25,886 nt of DNA, taken from a virus. The stretch is from the IMG/VR virus record IMGVR_UViG_3300046520_000141, positions 1 through 25,886 of that record. One strand, 5' to 3'. Position numbers and translations under genes: made by a program. Position 1 is the first letter of the stretch. Each line of letters opens with the position of its first letter. Below the pieces are notes generated by a model. The model worked only from the letters and a program-made list of their open reading frames with translations. It had not been told where the DNA came from and ran no database searches. Of the stretch, positions 15,232-21,500 are shown in pieces.

Positions 15232-15535
15232 GCTTCCACTGGATCAGAAATTCATCGTCGGCCGTGGAAGGCATGAAGAAATATTCGCCGGGCGTGGTGT
15301 CGGCCAGGCCCGCCACCGTGGTCGCATAGACCTTGCGATTATAGGCGGCGGCTTCGGCCGACGCGGTGGCCAGCGCGGCGCTGATCGCGGCCTGGCTGAC
15401 AAAGGGGGAGGCGAGCGCGGAGACGAGGCCTTTGAGCGATCCGCGCCCCGGCTTGACCATGCCGGGCTTCCACAGGATCGCCTGATGGCCATCGTCAAAT
15501 TCGGTGATTTCATCGACCAGGGAGAGCTTGGTCAT
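14843..15535 (-). CDS. N-terminal part of tail spike 1, out of frame with the rest
   Basis: The frame is 230 codons, but only the first 110 or so look like protein: MTKLSLVDEITEFDDGHQAI, LWKPGMVKPGRGSLKGLVSA, AAISAALATASAEAAAYNRK, then a strand-rich GLADTTPGEYFFMPSTADDE and FLIQWKHEADGSATDP. This is the usual virion-binding N-terminus of sphingomonad spikes. After about codon 110 it turns arginine-rich (GRRPRRRDRGGQQCRRE), a shadow of the 15231 frame. A one-base change at about 15200-15243 would join both parts into a protein of roughly 890-900 residues. The ATG overlaps the preceding stop by ATGA. Either a true frameshift mutation, a sequencing error or translational recoding could explain it. 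Confidence 0.7.
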   Translation of the reverse strand: MTKLSLVDEITEFDDGHQAILWKPGMVKPGRGSLKGLVSALASPFVSQAAISAALATASAEAAAYNRKVYATTVAGLADTTPGEYFFMPSTADDEFLIQWKHEADGSATDPVHLGRRPRRRDRGGQQCRRESGSGGNGHCQRGCEGRTGRNRRRRRLCGQRSSVGRDRHAASGADLFRGRAGPDHFRTGGRADRRRRSVEERFPPAAQRLHAGRPLRLPVRTLRHRSSQS

Positions 15536-15975
15536 GCGCTTGCCTCCGGCCAGGCCCTATGGCTGGCGATATCGAGCGCCTTCAGGGCGGCCAGGGTCAT
15601 AGTGGCGATTTCCGCCTCGATCGCGTCGGAGGCGACGCGGACGGCGTTGATCGCAGCGAAGCGGGCAGCGCCTGCTTCGGACGGCACGCGGGCGTCGTTC
15701 AACTGGCGCCAGATCGGGGCGATGGCCTCGATACGGCGGGCCGCTTCGCGCTTCACCTGTCGGATGGCGGCGGCGCGCTGGATCGAGCGGGTCGCGCGTG
15801 GGCGATCGATGCGGGGTGCACCGTCCTCGCCAGCGACTATCGCCGCGCCGGTCGCCTGTGCTTCCATCAGCGCGCGGTGGCGCGCGCGCGCGACCGGCAC
15901 CGCATCTTCGGGCAGCGTTGTGTGGATTGCGTCGTCAAGGAAGGCGTGACGGGCGGCAGAATAGTAGAGCGCCAT
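15532..15975 (-). CDS. Tail fibre assembly (gpG-like) protein
   Basis: The protein has 147 residues and lies between the gpH-like fibre and the spikes, where P2 has the fibre chaperone gpG. The N-terminal part MALYYSAARHAFLDDAIHTT, then LPEDAVPVARARHRALMEAQ and TGAAIVAGEDGAPRID, follows the tail-fibre-assembly pattern: a 'fy...f' strand, 'iP.dav.v....h..L...q..G..I..d..G.P'. The C-terminal half is helical and alanine/arginine-rich (RSIQRAAAIRQVKREAARRI; ATMTLAALKALDIA). Its product probably helps fold or attach the fibres or spikes. It starts 2 bp after the gpH stop. The role is inferred from position plus the N-terminal pattern. Confidence 0.75.
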   Translation of the reverse strand: MALYYSAARHAFLDDAIHTTLPEDAVPVARARHRALMEAQATGAAIVAGEDGAPRIDRPRATRSIQRAAAIRQVKREAARRIEAIAPIWRQLNDARVPSEAGAARFAAINAVRVASDAIEAEIATMTLAALKALDIASHRAWPEASA

Positions 15976-15977
15976 GA

Positions 15978-17324
15978 TCAGACCCCCAGCGCAATATAGC
16001 GCTGGTAAGCGGCGCTATCGTCGGCAGAAAAGACGGAGAAACCGGACTTGGTGATGCTGCCATCGACCAGCACCGGCGGGTTGTCCTGGCTGTCGGCGCC
16101 CCCCGATGCGCCGCCGGCGGGGACGACGGCGAAGCATTCGGTCAGAAACTCGATTGGGAAGAGCGTGGAGCTTGTACTGTTGGATGCGGCGGAGAAGCGC
16201 CCCCATTGCAGCATCAAGCCGCCCAGCCCCGGCAGCACGGCATAGCCGTTGACGACGAGCGATCGAGCGAGGCCCGATAGGGCGGCGGGCGTGATGGCGC
16301 GGTCGGTCGCGGTGCCGGCGATGATGTCGGCCGCGCTGGCGGCCAGAACGGTGAGCGTGCGCGCAGCGGTCAGGTCGCCGCCGCCGCTGACCAGCCCGGC
16401 ACCGATGATCGAGATAGCCTGGCGCACGGCCAGCAGCGCGCCGGGGGTGATCGCGCGGTCGATGGTGCCGCCATCGAGCGCCTCGATCGCGCTGGCCGCC
16501 AATACGGTCAGCACGCGCGAGACGGTGATATCGCCGCCGCCAGTGACCAGCCCGCCACCGGTATAGCCGCGCGATTGCAGGACAGCCTGCATCGCCAGCG
16601 GCGTCAGCGCCTTGTCCGAGACGGTGCCCGCCAGCGCTTCCTGCGAGCTGGCTCCGGGCACGGTGATAGTGCGATTTTCACTCAGGTTGCCGCCGCCGGT
16701 GGCGAGGCCGCCGCCCGTGATGGTGCGGGCCAGCAGGGTGGCCAGCGTTTCTTCGATCGCGGACACGTCCATGCCGATCGCAGCGGCCAGCGCATCCAGA
16801 ACCTGCTTTACCTTGAGCGGGGTCATGATGCGGCTGTCGTCGGTGCCTGCGGCTGCTTCCTCGCTGGTGGCGATTTCAGCGATACCTTTGATGGTTTCAG
16901 TGGCGGGGGGCAGCAGGAAGCTGCTGTCGCCAAAGACGATCTCGCCGGCGGTGCCATTGGCAAAGGCGATGTCGAGCGCCAGCAGGAAGGCGGCGATCGA
17001 CACCTTGCGGAAAATCGGCGTCGCCTGGCTGTAGACGCCGAACAGCGTGCCATCTTCCAGATAGAGGCCGACGCCGCGCAGTTCATAGACGTCGGCGCTG
17101 CTGTCCTGCGCGGTCATATGCACGATTGTTTCGCTCAACGCCTTGCCGGTGATGGCGTCGATCCGCTTGAATTCATCCGGGATGGCCGTCAGCGTCGGCG
17201 CCATGGTGAATGCGGTTTCCGTCAGGCCAATCGACACGACCTTGATGCTTTCCGTCTCGCCATTCTGGGCGTCGACCAATGCGTCTAGGCCCGGCGTGGT
17301 GATAAGCAGCTGGATAGGCTCCAT
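15978..17324 (-). CDS. H: Tail fibre protein gpH-like
   Basis: The protein has 448 residues from the ATG at 17324, which overlaps the gpI stop (TGATG); a GTG at 17327 would add one residue. The N-terminal 140 residues (LLITTPGLDALVDAQNGETE; IKVVSIGLTETAF; FKRIDAITGKALSETIVHMT; GLYLEDGTLFGVYSQ) are the collar-type fibre attachment domain of P2-like fibres. Next come GIAEIATSEEAAAGTDDSRI and three 50-residue tandem repeats (about 205-354). A short C-terminal domain begins GLMLQWGRFSAASNS, the gp53-like fibre tip that contacts the receptor. It is smaller than P2 gpH (669), because the repeat shaft is shorter. Confidence 0.88.
   Translation of the reverse strand: MEPIQLLITTPGLDALVDAQNGETESIKVVSIGLTETAFTMAPTLTAIPDEFKRIDAITGKALSETIVHMTAQDSSADVYELRGVGLYLEDGTLFGVYSQATPIFRKVSIAAFLLALDIAFANGTAGEIVFGDSSFLLPPATETIKGIAEIATSEEAAAGTDDSRIMTPLKVKQVLDALAAAIGMDVSAIEETLATLLARTITGGGLATGGGNLSENRTITVPGASSQEALAGTVSDKALTPLAMQAVLQSRGYTGGGLVTGGGDITVSRVLTVLAASAIEALDGGTIDRAITPGALLAVRQAISIIGAGLVSGGGDLTAARTLTVLAASAADIIAGTATDRAITPAALSGLARSLVVNGYAVLPGLGGLMLQWGRFSAASNSTSSTLFPIEFLTECFAVVPAGGASGGADSQDNPPVLVDGSITKSGFSVFSADDSAAYQRYIALGV
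16266..16715 (-). repeat. Three tandem 50-residue repeats in the tail fibre shaft
   Basis: The repeats cover residues 205-250, 257-302 and 309-354. Each follows 'GGGL.tGGGdlt..RtlTVlaaSa.eAlaGt..DkAiTP.AL.av.q'. A shorter, more diverged fourth unit (TSEEAAAGTDDSRIMTP) precedes them. Tandem fibre repeats of this kind can expand or contract by recombination and change shaft length. Confidence 0.8.
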
Positions 17325-17968
17325 CACGCCACCTCCAGAAAGCTGCCGTCTTCGGCCAGGATCGGTTCGCCATCTTCGGTCTGGAGATAGCTGTCCCAGT
17401 CGGGTTCGGTGGCGCTGGTGATGTCGGCCGCCGCGTCAAGGCGGTTATAGCCCGCGACATTGACGGCGCCGACCAGCCAGGCTTCGGCCTCCGCGCGCAG
17501 GCGGTGGACGGCCAGCATCTGCGCGCGCACCGGTTTAACCGCGGCGATATCGCGCAGGATTTGTTCGACCAGCGCTTCATTGTAGATGACGTCACTCTGC
17601 GCCGCCAAAGGCAGTTCGAGCCGGAAGGTGAAGGGGGCCAGGGTATCGCGATCGTTGAACCATTCGACCAGTCCGATGAGCGGGTCGAAGCGGTCGAGGA
17701 CAGTGCGCAGACTGGCGGGTGTGCCCTTGCGCCGCTGAAAGGCGATAGCGTCGGCCACGGCGGCGCGCTTGACCGCTTCGGGCCAGTTGGCGTCCCACAG
17801 GTCGATCGACAGGCCCCATGCCAGCCAGGGCAGCAATACCAGCGGGCAGGTGGCCGGGTTCCAAAGATCGCGGATCGGCACCGGGATATCGAGCAGGCCA
17901 TGCACAACCTGTTCCAGCGCCTTTTGCAGCGCGGTCGAATTGGCCGGCAGGATGGAGGGATAGGTCAT
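17324..17968 (-). CDS. I: Baseplate / tail protein gpI
   Basis: The protein has 214 residues, starting at the ATG at 17968, which overlaps the gpJ stop (ATGA). The first segments (LPANSTALQKALEQVVHGLL, DIPVPIRDLWNPATCPLVLL and PWLAWGLSIDLWDANWPEAV) are the hallmark of P2 gpI, with its P..cP...LPwLAw..svd.Wd..W. motif. It continues KRGTPASLRTVLDRF style (here RRKGTPASLRTVLDRFDP). The C-terminal part ends TEPDWDSYLQTEDGEPILAE, a sphingomonad-type extension, so the protein is longer than P2 gpI (176). gpI is a wedge protein that connects fibres to the baseplate. Confidence 0.94.
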   Translation of the reverse strand: MTYPSILPANSTALQKALEQVVHGLLDIPVPIRDLWNPATCPLVLLPWLAWGLSIDLWDANWPEAVKRAAVADAIAFQRRKGTPASLRTVLDRFDPLIGLVEWFNDRDTLAPFTFRLELPLAAQSDVIYNEALVEQILRDIAAVKPVRAQMLAVHRLRAEAEAWLVGAVNVAGYNRLDAAADITSATEPDWDSYLQTEDGEPILAEDGSFLEVA

Positions 17969-18969
17969 TCGCCATTCCCCGCGATGGTCAGGGTGATGCC
18001 GCTGCACCAAGGCGCCTGGCTGCGCGTGATGGCGATGTCAGCGGCGGGCGAGAGCAGGTCGACCTTCTGGACGCCCTCGACATGGAGCGCGGCATAGATG
18101 CCCGATAGGGTGACGTCGCGGCCGATGCGGTGGCAGGCGGCGACATAGGCTTCCAGGTTGGTGCGGGCGGCGGCCAGCACGACGCCCGCATCAGGGCCGG
18201 CAAACAGGGTAAGTGCGGCAATGACGTCATAGCTGACGATCTGGGCCGATTTGACGACGACATAGTCGGTCAGGGGGCGGCGGGTTTCGGCAGACAGATA
18301 GGTGTCGACTGTGGCGACCAGATCGGGGCTGGCCGTGCCATCATCGGCCCGTGCGAGGATGGCGACGTCCACCTGGCCGGGCCATATGGCGGTATTGAGC
18401 GCCGTCATCATGGCGGTGACCAGCGCGCTTTCGGCGCCCTGCTGCGCCAGGACGGACAGGGCCAGCGCCTTGATGTCGTCAGGCTTGGGGCCGGTGGCGC
18501 TGGCGTCCAGCACCTGCGCATCGGCGGATAGCGCGTGAAAGATGTAGGAGCCTTCAGCCCCGGCGACCGAATAGCCTTCCGGGGCCAGCACCATGCGGCG
18601 ACGGAAATCGGTGTCGCTTTCCATGACTGCCGCTGCGCCGGTGGTGGTGTCCGCTTCGCTCAGCGTGTAGCGGCCGACGCCGAAGACGGCGGCGAGATTG
18701 TCGAGGTCGGCGCCGGTGGAAAAGGCAGGCATGACCGCGCGGGCAGCGTCATTGACGCGCTGGCGCAGGATTTGCGCGACATAGGAAAGGACCAACAGGT
18801 TCTTGGTCGACGGGTCGCTTTCGCGCGCTTTGAACTCCGGCATCTCTGCCTTCATTCGGGTCACAGCGTCAGCGAAGATGGTGTCGAAATCCAGCGCCTC
18901 CACCACGTCGGGCGCAGGGAGGCGGGAAAGATCAACGGCGGTGAAGATGGTGTCGGCCATGCCGCCCAT
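17965..18969 (-). CDS. J: Baseplate assembly protein gpJ
   Basis: The protein has 334 residues (P2 gpJ is about 302). It is a gp6/gp47-like wedge subunit forming the outer baseplate. The start reads TAVDLSRLPAPDVVEALDFD, then TRMKAEMPEFKARESDPSTK, VLSYVAQILRQRVNDAARAV, then the conserved TGADLDNLAAVFGVGRYTL and DTDFRRRMVLAPEGYSVAGA. The C-terminal part has ALHVEGVQKVDLLSPAADI. Two in-frame starts exist (18969 MGGM..., 18960 MADTIF). The first has no Shine-Dalgarno and the second has only a weak GGGCGG, so the choice is open. In P2 gpJ follows W; here it follows an accessory island and hairpin B. Confidence 0.95.
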   Translation of the reverse strand: MGGMADTIFTAVDLSRLPAPDVVEALDFDTIFADAVTRMKAEMPEFKARESDPSTKNLLVLSYVAQILRQRVNDAARAVMPAFSTGADLDNLAAVFGVGRYTLSEADTTTGAAAVMESDTDFRRRMVLAPEGYSVAGAEGSYIFHALSADAQVLDASATGPKPDDIKALALSVLAQQGAESALVTAMMTALNTAIWPGQVDVAILARADDGTASPDLVATVDTYLSAETRRPLTDYVVVKSAQIVSYDVIAALTLFAGPDAGVVLAAARTNLEAYVAACHRIGRDVTLSGIYAALHVEGVQKVDLLSPAADIAITRSQAPWCSGITLTIAGNGE

Positions 18970-19003
18970 GTCGGGCAGGCGCGCGGGCCGGGGCTATGGG
19001 GCG

Positions 19004-19030
19004 CATAGGGAGAGGCGGCCTCTCCCTATG
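19004..19030 (-). promoter_or_regulatory. Palindromic hairpin B upstream of gpJ
   Basis: A perfect 11-bp inverted repeat (CATAGGGAGAG at 19004-19014, CTCTCCCTATG at 19020-19030) has a 5-nt loop GCGGC whose ends can also pair. It ends 34 nt before the ATG at 18969. It differs from hairpin A (8676-8702) by compensating changes that keep the stem (CATAT/ATATG in A, CATAG/CTATG in B). A GGGCT lies on its left side in both cases. It marks the boundary between the first accessory island and the baseplate genes. Confidence 0.7.
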
Positions 19031-19076
19031 AAAGGTTCATCACTTAATTAGCAGTGCAGGTTCACAAGTGCCGAAA

Positions 19077-19328
19077 TTAAAATGTGCGACGATAAGGTCT
19101 GGGGAAATGCCCTTCTACTACTATTCGATCTGCTCGCCAGTCAGTCACCGCTTCATCTAAAGCTTGGAGCAATTCCCGTTCCGCCTGGACCTCACATAGT
19201 CGGCTCCGCACCAATTCCGGACTGGCATTTCGCGGAATACGTGTATCCATCGCCACGATCTGCGCAAGCATCCCTATCCAGCCTTCGCAACGCCGTTGGG
19301 TGTCGAGCCAAGATATGAAGTTACTCAT
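19077..19328 (-). CDS. YozE/SAM-like small protein (accessory copy 2)
   Basis: The protein has 83 residues from the ATG at 19328, with GGTGA four nt upstream; in-frame alternatives are an ATG at 19349 and a TTG at 19424. The sequence NFISWLDTQRRCEGWIGMLA, then AMDTRIPRNASPELVRSRL and LLQALDEAVTDWRA aligns without gaps to the protein at 9170-9397: WL, Q, GWI, L, D, P, VR, L, A, L, A, D, A and WR are shared. It also has a 20-residue basic/aromatic tail (GHFPRPYRRTF) that copy 1 lacks. It may be an accessory protein with a SAM-like helical fold; its role is unknown. It is the last gene of the first accessory island, followed by hairpin B. Confidence 0.65.
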   Translation of the reverse strand: MSNFISWLDTQRRCEGWIGMLAQIVAMDTRIPRNASPELVRSRLCEVQAERELLQALDEAVTDWRADRIVVEGHFPRPYRRTF

Positions 19329-19399
19329 TTCGTCACCATCGAAGGACATATGAAGCGTTGGAGTTGCAATGTTCGTGAATCGAAATAGTTGACGTTTCC

Positions 19400-19726
19400 T
19401 TACTTTCTTCGAATGTCTTGGCAATAATCCCGCCAGTTATCGCGCAAGACTTGCAGAGGTTCGAGCGGTTCTGAAAAGCGTATTCCGCAAACACCGTGCT
19501 GCATCCATCGCACTTGCGCAGACGCGTTGAGGCCAATGGCTTTGATCCATATGTGCCTTCCCACGATAGGCAGGGTTTCCGCGCGCAACAAAGCTCCCCC
19601 AACCGAAATATCGCCGACGATCACAGGGTGGCTTTCACCCTGATCGATCATTTCGGCTTCAAAGGATGTTGCGAAGCGAACATGTTTTCGCATGTCGGAT
19701 GGGTTCGCTCTATGTGGAAAGGACAT
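19400..19726 (-). CDS. PilZ-domain protein (putative c-di-GMP receptor)
   Basis: The protein has 108 residues from the ATG at 19726, with GGGG about 9 nt upstream; a TTG at 19741 is the only longer start. It has both parts of the PilZ c-di-GMP-binding signature: R13-K-H-V-R17 (RxxxR) and D39-I-S-V-G-G44 (DxSxxG). Beta-rich sequence follows (GALLRAETLPIVGRHIWIKA; ASAQVRWMQHGVCGIRFSEP), ending in a helix. Such single-domain PilZ proteins sense cyclic di-GMP and act on motility, exopolysaccharide or other partners. Finding one inside a late tail operon is unusual. It lies after gpS with a 110-bp gap and is probably host-derived cargo. The intact signature suggests it still binds the nucleotide. 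Confidence 0.82.
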   Translation of the reverse strand: MSFPHRANPSDMRKHVRFATSFEAEMIDQGESHPVIVGDISVGGALLRAETLPIVGRHIWIKAIGLNASAQVRWMQHGVCGIRFSEPLEPLQVLRDNWRDYCQDIRRK

Positions 19727-19836
19727 GCTTCGACCCCACAAGTTTGTATTATGTGCACGGAATTTATCGGTTTACACCTCCAATGGCATCCTGCCATGAA
19801 TAGCAATGGTTAATGGGAGGCGGTGCAGGGCATTTT

Positions 19837-20514
19837 CTACGCGTATATGCTGACCAATTTTTCGTACACCAGATCGAGCAAATGCTCGCGATCCGCATCA
19901 TTCGCGCCCAGCAGTTCGCGACGCGGATAGTCCACCGCCCTGGCGCGGAGCGATGGCCGATCGCGAAGGCCGCCCTGATGGATGCTGGCGACCTGTGACG
20001 CCTTGCCGGAAAAGCCGACCCAAAAGCCCTTGTCGTCAGCCTGTGACCGCAGATAGCGGGCGGTGGCGAGGCGCCGAAACATCGCCTTACGCTTCAGGCC
20101 GCCGCGACGGCGCAGTGAGCCGCCGCCCTTGTTGCGATGTGCCTCTGGCACGGGCAGCCATTTGACCACCTTGGCAAATTCGAAGGAGCGGATGGCACCT
20201 GCCTCGATATCGAAGCCGGTCATCATCTGGCCGCTGCCCCAGGTGAAACTTTTCATGATGACGCGGCGCGGTTCACCGCCACCGCCGGAAGGGTAGAGGA
20301 AACAGGCAGCACTGCGCCCCGTGACCGGCGTGGGCCTGGCCTTGCGCGGGGTGAAGGCCGATCCGTCAGGCTGACGCTGGGCGGCCACGCGGCTGCGGTT
20401 GCGCTGCTCCAGATCGGCGGCCATGCGGCGCAGGATGGTGCGACGCTGGGCAGGGGAGAGGGCGCGCAGCAGGCCGCCCGCGATGCGCTCCAGTTCTTCC
20501 AGTCCATCGCTCAT
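19837..20514 (-). CDS. S: Tail completion protein gpS
   Basis: The protein has 225 residues and is of the phage virion morphogenesis (P2 gpS) family, which completes the head-proximal tail end. The start LEELERIAGGLLRALSPAQR with RTILRRMAADLEQRNRSRVA then AAQRQPDGSAFTPRKAR is the family pattern ('r..i.r..a..lr....RI..q..PdG..w..rk'). The C-terminal part (DDKGFWVGFSGKASQVASIH) with the H-Q-G-G motif and basic end is also typical. It is longer than P2 gpS (150), which seems usual for alphaproteobacterial relatives. It overlaps gpR by ATGA (20511-20514). It is the last gene before the first accessory island. Confidence 0.92.
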   Translation of the reverse strand: MSDGLEELERIAGGLLRALSPAQRRTILRRMAADLEQRNRSRVAAQRQPDGSAFTPRKARPTPVTGRSAACFLYPSGGGGEPRRVIMKSFTWGSGQMMTGFDIEAGAIRSFEFAKVVKWLPVPEAHRNKGGGSLRRRGGLKRKAMFRRLATARYLRSQADDKGFWVGFSGKASQVASIHQGGLRDRPSLRARAVDYPRRELLGANDADREHLLDLVYEKLVSIYA

Positions 20515-20978
20515 GGCAATATTTCATCATTGGCGATGATCTGGGCGAAGGAGGCGGCGGGACCGGCAAAGGCGTCGATCTGTGGCGGTTCGGGCGCATG
20601 GACGATATCATAGCCGCTGCCATCTTCGCGCGGGGTGACGATGACCGTTTCGGTGAGGTCGATCGAGATCAGCACGTCCGACACATCGCCGTCGAGCAAT
20701 TCGCATTCGAAACCGAAGGGCTCGCTATCTTCCCGGCGCAGCAGCTGGGGCTGTTCCTTTTCGATCCAGGCGAGGATCGGCACGGTCAGATGATCGGCAT
20801 TGCCGGCAAATTCCCAGACCCCGATTTTCAACGAATAGCTGTAGCTGTAGGAGAGCGTCCGCGATCGGCGGGCCGATATCTTGCCGCCCTCAATCCAGAC
20901 CTGAAGGCGGTCGGGATGGATTTTGAGTTCCGGCAAATAGGCGGTGAGCCAGGCGCGGATGCTGTCAGCCTTGCGCAT
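20511..20978 (-). CDS. R: Tail completion protein gpR
   Basis: The protein has 155 residues, the same length as P2 gpR. It acts with gpS at the head-tail joining end of the tail. It begins MRKADSIRAWLTAYLPELKI, then HPDRLQVWIEGGKISARRSR, SLKIGVWEFAGNADHLTVPI and LAWIEKEQPQLL. The 'p..L.i....G.i.......sf.y.y.l.v.v..f.gd.d.l..pil.Wl...qp' pattern is gpR. It starts 2 bp after the outer-spanin stop, linking the lysis and tail modules as in P2. Confidence 0.94.
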   Translation of the reverse strand: MRKADSIRAWLTAYLPELKIHPDRLQVWIEGGKISARRSRTLSYSYSYSLKIGVWEFAGNADHLTVPILAWIEKEQPQLLRREDSEPFGFECELLDGDVSDVLISIDLTETVIVTPREDGSGYDIVHAPEPPQIDAFAGPAASFAQIIANDEILP

Positions 20979-20980
20979 GC

Positions 20981-21271
20981 TTACCGGCCTTCGCCCTGGG
21001 CGATGCGGACCTGATTTTGCAGGTCGATCAAGGTCGCGCGGATCTGGCCCGCGACGTCATAGAGGTCGATCAGGCTGCCATGGCACTGGGCGCCGGTCAT
21101 CTGCCCGTCCTTAGTCCGCTGGACCGTTGGCAGGCGCGCCGGTGCTGCCAGCAGATGCGGCGCGATCGTCGATGTTGGCCGTGGCGGCGGCGCGGTCGAG
21201 CAGGCGGACGCCATCAGCGTCAATGCACACAGCGCTATAGACCGGACGTTCGATGATCTTTTCGCTTTCAT
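20981..21271 (-). CDS. Outer-membrane spanin lipoprotein (Rz1-like)
   Basis: The protein has 96 residues, starting at the ATG at 21271 inside the inner-spanin gene in another frame. The basic N-terminus (MKAKRSSNVRS) and hydrophobic SIALCALTLMASAC form a lipoprotein signal; C24 is the likely lipidated residue (ASA-C; the -3 position is A rather than L). A proline-rich STAPPPRPTS segment follows, typical of Rz1. The C-terminal region (HGSLIDLYDVAGQIRATLID) is longer than classical Rz1 and may span the periplasm. With the inner spanin it would fuse inner and outer membranes at the end of lysis. About half of the gene overlaps the inner spanin and half extends past it. Confidence 0.82.
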   Translation of the reverse strand: MKAKRSSNVRSIALCALTLMASACSTAPPPRPTSTIAPHLLAAPARLPTVQRTKDGQMTGAQCHGSLIDLYDVAGQIRATLIDLQNQVRIAQGEGR

Positions 21272-21500
21272 GGCGGATTTCCCTGACACTGGTCTGGCGG
21301 GTGAGTTCAGCGACCTGGGCGCGCTGGGTCGCGGCGTCGATCTGGCGCTGGAGTTCGGCGCGCTGGGCGGCTCTGGCCGCCTCCGCGCGCTTCGTGGCGG
21401 CCTGCTCCCGGTCGGCGCCGACGCTGACTCCATAGGCATAGCCGGCGATGCCGAGCAGGCAGGCGGCCAGCGCGGTGGCCAGGGCGAGGCGGATCGTCAT
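21111..21500 (-). CDS. Inner-membrane spanin (Rz-like)
   Basis: The protein has 129 residues. One N-terminal membrane segment (about 5-27, LALATALAACLLGIAGYAYG) is followed by a charged alanine/arginine/glutamine coiled coil (about 30-75: REQAATKRAEAARAAQRAEL; RQIDAATQRAQVAELTRQ). It ends with the Rz-type sequence IIERPVYSAVCIDADGVRLL followed by DRAAATAN. This matches inner spanins of tailed phages. It overlaps the endolysin stop by ATGA and contains the start of the out-of-frame outer spanin. It acts in the third step of lysis, after holin and endolysin. Confidence 0.88.
   Translation of the reverse strand: MTIRLALATALAACLLGIAGYAYGVSVGADREQAATKRAEAARAAQRAELQRQIDAATQRAQVAELTRQTSVREIRHESEKIIERPVYSAVCIDADGVRLLDRAAATANIDDRAASAGSTGAPANGPAD

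Noticed and set aside
12520-15276. Plus-strand ORF of 918 codons opposite the tail spikes
   Set aside because: It is the antisense shadow of two GC-rich beta-helix genes whose own frames show clear family motifs and tight operon spacing. The plus-strand product has no recognisable domain.
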